Part shown: piece after piece, positions 59,901-64,000 of the stretch | Layout: each line of letters begins with the position of its first letter | How positions within the stretch are numbered: the first letter of the stretch is position 1 | NCBI GenBank assembly: GCA_033239525.1 | Contig: BSYO01000023.1 | Coordinates: 14,393,304 to 14,457,303, forward strand | DNA length: 64,000 bases | DNA from: Nepenthes gracilis | Taxonomy: Eukaryota > Streptophyta > Magnoliopsida > Caryophyllales > Nepenthaceae | Direction: 5' to 3' | Translations under genes and position numbers: made by a program | The notes under the pieces: generated by a model | Seen by the model: only the letters and a program-made list of their open reading frames with translations | Database searches by the model: none | Told to the model about the DNA's origin: nothing

Positions 59901-60539
59901 ATTTCGGGTGTTTTCGCGCCATCCTGGCCTTCTTCTTTTCCCTCATTTGTCTACGGATATCCAACAATCGAAATCAGAAATCAAAGGCATAGATTATAAT
60001 CGTGAACCTTGCAAATAAAGGTACCATAGCTAACAATTTGAAAGCAACTGAGTAAAATCAGGGAATCGACTTTGTCAATCAAAATCTGAGGCAAACTTAA
60101 AATGCCATTTGTGTCTCCAAAATTAAAACCGAATTTTCCCAAAAAAAAACAGAAGAAATTTCAGAGAGGATGAGAGAGAAAACGCAATGTTAGCAACTTA
60201 ACATAAGCACCAGTGCATTCAAGTACTACGATTACAGCTGAGGAAATGAAGCAAAACTTAAGCAAGAAGGAGGCAATAAAAAAAAAAAAGAACGAATAAT
60301 TCAAGCTAAAAGGCGCTTACATTATGAGCTGAGTTCTTCACTGATGAATATGAATCGAAGACACGCCTGCTGTTCGGTAGAAGCGGAACGGCGAGAGAGA
60401 GACCGAGAGTTGGTCTGCACAGAAATTGAGGTTTACAGAAAGATTCGAATCGAAAAGGTAGGGTTTTCAAGGGTTTAGCCGTAAGTGAAGCAGAGAAGCG
60501 AGGAGTGGAGAGAGAAGGGTTAGAGAGAGAAGCAGCCAT
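52389..60539 (-). CDS. Plastid-type GrpE nucleotide exchange factor, three exons, retrotransposon in intron 2
   Basis: The exons are 60321-60539, 59399-59950 and 52389-52598, joined in phase 0 at AAT|GTAAGC...CCGTAG|ACA and TCC|GTAAGT...GTGTAG|TTA. The product is 326 residues, the usual length of plant chloroplast GrpE. Exon 1 encodes a Ser-rich start ([20 protein letters not shown]) that looks like a plastid transit peptide. Exon 2 encodes an acidic linker with a duplicated 13-residue unit, then the long helix and dimer region ([37 protein letters not shown]). The GrpE signature ([17 protein letters not shown]) spans the second junction, and exon 3 gives the beta domain ([20 protein letters not shown]). 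GrpE exchanges nucleotide on Hsp70 (DnaK). Intron 2 is 6.8 kb because of element D. The coding sequence looks intact. Confidence 0.92.
52599..53635. other. Left part of GrpE intron 2
   Basis: Ordinary intron DNA as far as I can see. GATTG at 53636-53640 is the left target duplication of element D. Confidence 0.55.
53641..54142 (+). repeat. Element D 5' LTR (502 bp)
   Basis: TGTTACCAGCCTCATCGCTG ... ATTGCAACA. It contains a (TC)n run at about 53951-53982 and TATATATT-type boxes near 53823-53840. It is followed by TTTTTGGTGCTTTCGTTGAC, which holds the presumed primer binding site (TGGTGC...). Confidence 0.92.
54167..55260 (+). pseudogene. Element D gag, broken
   Basis: The ATG at 54167 starts [21 protein letters not shown] coiled-coil-like segment and a long proline- and threonine-rich linker follow, then the core start (PKLEIPFF). 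An in-frame TGA interrupts at about 54563. The core resumes (a WYQ segment, then a second TGA, then [20 protein letters not shown]) and stays open to 55096, with [20 protein letters not shown] typical of the gag core. A third TGA precedes the zinc knuckle, which reads [12 protein letters not shown], with the second cysteine replaced by Tyr. Gag would assemble the virus-like particle of the element; this copy cannot. Confidence 0.8.
55349..58831 (+). pseudogene. Element D pol: protease, reverse transcriptase, RNase H, integrase, chromodomain; broken
   Basis: The protease is at 55349-55717. Its active-site box reads VSSGSTHNF, with Ser (codon 55397-55399) where the family has the catalytic Asp. 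Reverse transcriptase is at 55948-56800, with two stops between [15 protein letters not shown] and [14 protein letters not shown], but an intact FFDDILIYS (56461-56487). RNase H lies at 56860-57120 ([24 protein letters not shown]). Integrase starts near 57440. An open block of 432 codons at 57533-58831 holds a CPTCQQ zinc half and acidic residues in SMDFI and SDRDP. The third catalytic Glu position is Lys (codon AAA at 57941-57943). A chromodomain lies at about 58570-58700 ([25 protein letters not shown]). The last 39 codons lie inside the 3' LTR. Confidence 0.87.
58714..59008 (+). repeat. Element D 3' LTR (295 bp), internally deleted
   Basis: TGTTACCGGCTTCATCGCTG ... ATTGCAACA, followed by the target duplication GATTG. 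The 5' LTR segment from about 53811 to 54017 is missing here: CCACCCCC runs straight into TCTCGTCTTCTCCC. The lost part includes the TATA region and the (TC)n run. Confidence 0.92.
59014..59398. other. Right part of GrpE intron 2
   Basis: Ordinary intron DNA between element D and exon 2. The donor GTAAGT (minus strand) is at 59393-59398. Confidence 0.6.
59856..59933 (-). repeat. 39-bp in-frame tandem duplication in GrpE exon 2
   Basis: Two copies (59856-59894 and 59895-59933), differing by only a few bases, encode [13 protein letters not shown] twice in a row. They lie in the linker between transit peptide and coiled coil. Confidence 0.95.
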
Positions 60540-62101
60540 TAGAGGAGAACTGTAGTCCCAGGACTCTCCAGAACTGAAGTCCCATTACGATGTTAATTTA
60601 ATTTAATTTTTTTAATAAATATTTTAATTACTGTTTTTAATTATAGCAAAACAATTTAATTTTTGTTCACTTTTAGCCTCATATTTTTGTTTTTTTTTTT
60701 TTTGTTAAGCCAAACCCAAATTAAATTCAATACTTATAACTCATAACATAACCTCAATATTTTAGGTTATCTCAAAATGAATTTTCTATCATAAATAAAA
60801 ATTCAAAAATTGATAATATTAGTATAATTTTTTATTAATTAACAGTATAATTATCAATTAGCATTCAAATTTATAATCCTTAAACATAACTAATAAAAAG
60901 CTTAAAAAATTATTTAAATAATTAAACGAGCATAGAAATATTTTAAATCTTAAATTTAAAATTCAAGTAAAACAACTACGACTTTTTAAGCATCAAATAA
61001 CTCATTAGGCACGTATCATTATATATTAAAATTAAAATAATGCCATATAAAACGTTACCTTAATATTAAGTTCATGTTAGAATTCATACGCTATTTTACA
61101 TGGTCAGGAGATCGAATTTGGGTTAAGACATAATTTTCTCAAACTCAATTCAATCAATTTGTGTGGAGTTATATTAGATTGTATCGGCTGTGGATATTTT
61201 CTCGTGCCTAATAATGCAAAAAAAAAGGGGGAAAAATAACTTAAAATCCATTTTTTTACTATATTTAATAAATCACCAGCCCACTTTTATCTCCAGTGGT
61301 TCTGAGTTTTTATTCAATTTATTTTAACTTGATTTTTGTTATTAATTGAGATATTAGGCTAACGGTAAAAAAAAAAAAAACGTTGTAAATATCATTAATA
61401 AAATTAAAACATAATATAAAATATTGGCAAATAACTAATAAAATAATTAAGATGTTAATTCTATAATTAAATAAAATTCAAGGGTTGCTGATGTTTACTG
61501 TAATTAACCCCCAAAATTATCTATTTTTATATTTGATAAGCATCATTATCAATTTTAATTCGTTTAGTTTTATATAACAGGTTAACGATTAGCCTGGCTC
61601 ATGTTTGAGTTTCGAGGCTTCGCCCCATTTACGGCACAAAAAATAATCCAAGCAACAGCTCAAGTTGAAGCTCGGCTCATTTATATATAAGTCACAAGCC
61701 AAACTCAAGCCGGTTAACCTCCTTACCAACCCTTGCTTAAGCTAAGAAAAGACTTGGCTCAAGCTCTCAACCTTGTCTATAATGTAAAACGAACCAAGCC
61801 AAACTCAACTCAACTGAGCTTGACTCGGTTAGCATACAGCCCTTAACTGGTCCCTCCAATACAAGACCAAGATAGCATAATCTCTATAAAAAAATATCAT
61901 AGCACAAGGAAAGACAAAGATGTCCAACATTGACAAAAGCACAACAAGAAGCAAACAGCACACCCGAGACACCTTAGACAACCTAGCTAGGGACAGCTAG
62001 GGACACCAGCACACGATACAAATTATTCCAAGCTATGGAAATGCCTTCCATAGACTGTCACAACATCTTAAATATATAAAGGCCGAACGAGGCCTACAGC
62101 A
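60540..62101. other. Intergenic DNA between GrpE and eIF5
   Basis: 60540-60600 should hold the GrpE 5' UTR and promoter. 60600-61550 is very AT-rich with nothing recognised. 61580-61835 is GC-richer and full of scattered GAGCTTGA, AGCCAAACTCAA and GGCTCA(A/T) words on both strands, which looks like part of a dispersed plant repeat that I cannot name. Confidence 0.5.
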
Positions 62102-62107
62102 TTTATT
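62102..62107 (-). terminator. Candidate poly(A) signal of eIF5
   Basis: AATAAA on the minus strand, 90 bp downstream of the eIF5 stop codon. Confidence 0.55.
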
Positions 62108-62196
62108 CGAGTAGCAGTCTCAAAAAGAAGTAGAAAGACAAAGGAACAGTTCTGACCTTCAAATAGAAGCGGCTGTCTCAAGAGAGCGATTACTGA

Positions 62197-63525
62197 TCAC
62201 TCCTCTTCAGATTCAGACTCGGCATTCTGAAGCCACTCAACGAATGGCTTCACATTCTTCCAAATTGGAGAGCTCTTGGTGTCACTAGTACAACCCCGCC
62301 GGTACCACTCGAGAATGAACTCTTCCTCCAGCAGATCAGCGTCATACAGCACCTTGAGAACCAACGCCACCTCTTTTGCGCCGTCGGGGCTGGCTTTTGT
62401 GAAGAACTTCCCGATTGAATGGAGCAGAACCAGTTGTGACCCTTCGTCCTCAACTACGGCAGCAAGATAGTTCTTCCTTGCAGCAACTGATTTGGCAAGC
62501 CCCTTCTCCACGTCATTGAACAGCGCTTCTAACAGGGCATCCATCGCCTCCTGAGTAGTTCCAGAGAAAGACTCCAAATAACACTTCAACTGACTTGGAG
62601 AGGAACCCTTCTCGAACAACTCCTTGAAACCGTTGACAAGCATCTCATGGGGATCAATCGATTTCGTACCATTGATGGATTCGTGCTCTGGGGACTTCTT
62701 CACCGATGATTTTTCATCGTTGGTAGAGAGCATAACCATCTCAGAAGTGACGGCATTAAGCTGTTCCTGAATCCTCTGACGAGCTGCCTCCAAAGAAGTG
62801 TCAGTCTGCCACTGAACATCATCGTCATCATCGTTATCGTCAACTGCTGCAGGATCATTTTCATCGGACTGACTTCCAGCCGGGGAATGCTCCTCATCAG
62901 AGCCTTGGTTCTTCTTCTTGGTGGCAGTGGTGGTGACTTTTGAAGCACCATCTTTGGATGGCTTCTTTTTGGAAGCCTCCTTCTTCAGCTTCTTCTGCTC
63001 CTCATCTGCAGCTTCCCCTTCCTTGAGCCGTTCCTTCTCGGCCCTCCTCATAGCCCTTTTGTCCTTTGGCCCTTTTTTCGGTTCAGGAGGATTCTTAAGG
63101 ATGAAAGCAGTGAGCTTGTCCCTCATGTCAACATCAGAAACGTACCCACATGCAGCACATTTGAGTGTTATCATCTGATTTTTAGTTATCACAACTTCGG
63201 TTTCCGGATTGCCACAACCATAACACTGAACATATTTCTTAATGAAGTTCTCAAGGAGCGCAGCAAGCTTTGCTGTATCATGGGCCCCATTGACATGGGA
63301 GGTTCCCGTTTTCTCATCAAACTTGGACTGGGCTCCAAGTTCACAACCAAAATACTTCGTGGTATAAGAAGCAGGCCTTGCCAAGGCTTTTGCAATCTCT
63401 ACCATGTTGACAATGTTAGTCTTGATGCCATTCCCTCTGCCTTCAATCTTTGTTATCATCTTCGGCATCTTATACCTGTAGAAGGCATCGTCACGGTTGC
63501 CAGCACCAATGTTTTGCAAAGCCAT
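62197..63525 (-). CDS. Eukaryotic translation initiation factor 5 (eIF5)
   Basis: A single open frame of 442 codons. I chose the ATG at 63525 (MALQNIGAGNRDDAFYRYKM); the frame is open a little further upstream but without an ATG. eIF5 is the GTPase-activating protein for eIF2 in the 43S/48S complex and helps start-codon selection. FYRYKMP holds Arg17, which corresponds to the catalytic Arg15 of yeast eIF5. A four-cysteine zinc finger lies at C101, C104, C123 and C126. A lysine-rich linker (ASKKKPSKDGASK) and an acidic stretch (DDNDDDDDVQWQTD) follow, then a C-terminal W2 (HEAT-like) domain ending EEEFILEWYRRG ... FVEWLQNAESESEEE with the acidic-aromatic box that binds eIF2-beta and eIF3. Plant eIF5 genes commonly lack introns in the coding part, as here. 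Intact. Confidence 0.97.
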   Translation of the reverse strand: MALQNIGAGNRDDAFYRYKMPKMITKIEGRGNGIKTNIVNMVEIAKALARPASYTTKYFGCELGAQSKFDEKTGTSHVNGAHDTAKLAALLENFIKKYVQCYGCGNPETEVVITKNQMITLKCAACGYVSDVDMRDKLTAFILKNPPEPKKGPKDKRAMRRAEKERLKEGEAADEEQKKLKKEASKKKPSKDGASKVTTTATKKKNQGSDEEHSPAGSQSDENDPAAVDDNDDDDDVQWQTDTSLEAARQRIQEQLNAVTSEMVMLSTNDEKSSVKKSPEHESINGTKSIDPHEMLVNGFKELFEKGSSPSQLKCYLESFSGTTQEAMDALLEALFNDVEKGLAKSVAARKNYLAAVVEDEGSQLVLLHSIGKFFTKASPDGAKEVALVLKVLYDADLLEEEFILEWYRRGCTSDTKSSPIWKNVKPFVEWLQNAESESEEE

Positions 63526-64000
63526 ATTGCTCTTGGGAAGCAAAACCGGATTTTATTCAGCTAGGAGAACACTGAAAAAGCAAGGTCTGTTCTTGCAAGA
63601 GAAGGCCACATAAACTTGCAACCGTGACAATGACTAGAATAGCCCACAAATGGCCCAAGATGCATACAGCCGACAGTATACAAGGTATAGCTGTCCTTTT
63701 TCCTGGATGTGGGACAATATTCTCCGAGCAACCCAATTGATGACAGGAATATAGAGACTCGTTCAGACATAAAAGAAGCTTCAAACTCCACTTTGGAGAA
63801 CAGCAGTTACAGCAGGCTTAATTGCCAATATCCTGGAGGCAAATAATGGGCAAACTTCAACATTGAAAAACCACACAAAGAAAAAAAAACAATATGTTGA
63901 TAAAGGTTTTTAAGATCAGAAAAATATAGATCATCAGCCACAACTAACAGTACAAATCACTCATCTAGAGAATCCAATAGCATGTTCTACAATAAATCAT
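63526..64000 (-). other. 5' UTR and upstream region of eIF5
   Basis: No other gene seen. On the minus strand, TTGCTTTTTCAG ends at 63572 and could be the acceptor of a 5'-UTR intron, which would leave a 46-base leader piece before the ATG. The transcription start is probably outside the window or inside this stretch. Confidence 0.4.

Noticed and set aside
63280..63564. Plus-strand open frames opposite eIF5
   Set aside because: They mirror the eIF5 coding frame and have no domain of their own.

Overview
This is plant nuclear DNA, most likely from a eudicot. Three spliced or single-exon plant genes, all on the minus strand, lie in the right quarter: a thaumatin-like protein (PR-5 type), a plastid-type GrpE co-chaperone and translation initiation factor eIF5. 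The rest is AT-rich intergenic DNA packed with LTR retrotransposons in different states of decay. A possible fourth split gene (minus strand, 25.6-28.2 kb) rests only on splice-like exons. No tRNA gene, CRISPR array or bacterial system was seen.

Left part (1-37.9 kb): AT-rich DNA with a weak 16S rRNA-like remnant. Then comes element A (4217-15053), a structurally complete Ty3/gypsy element of the Tat type: 1.0-kb LTRs, perfect 5-bp target duplication AATTT, PBS, gag, pol with two RNase H-like domains, and an antisense ORF with a Transposase_28-like domain between pol and the 3' LTR. Right of it lie a long LTR with a decayed initiator-Met PBS (about 15.6-17.7 kb), a ruined Ty3/gypsy element whose two flanking LTR copies point in opposite directions (19.1-24.2 kb), the candidate split gene with solo LTRs in it, element C (29249-31682; non-autonomous, two 0.97-kb LTRs around only 487 bp, target duplication GTATC), a third antisense-ORF fragment (32450-32749), and a minus-strand Tat-type LTR carrying minisatellites (35.8-36.7 kb).

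Middle (37936-47650): element B, a second, older Tat-type element with the same plan as A, full of stops and of G-to-A changes (even in its PBS), with an imperfect target duplication (TAATT/TAGTT).

Right part (48.4-64 kb): the thaumatin-like gene (two exons), then the GrpE gene (three exons, 326 codons). The second GrpE intron is swollen to 6.8 kb by element D (53641-59008), a chromodomain-bearing Ty3/gypsy element inserted antisense to the gene, with perfect target duplication GATTG. Element D is inactive: the protease and integrase active sites are changed, there are in-frame stops, and its 3' LTR has lost about 207 bp. eIF5 closes the window.

The most interesting thread is the antisense module of the Tat-type elements: a Transposase_28-like ORF seen three times, a minus-strand TATA box upstream of it in A and B and retained in the gutted element C, and a short intron-like gap at a matching place in A and B. 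LTR boundaries, target duplications and splice sites were read by eye; domain names come from motif recognition, not from a search.
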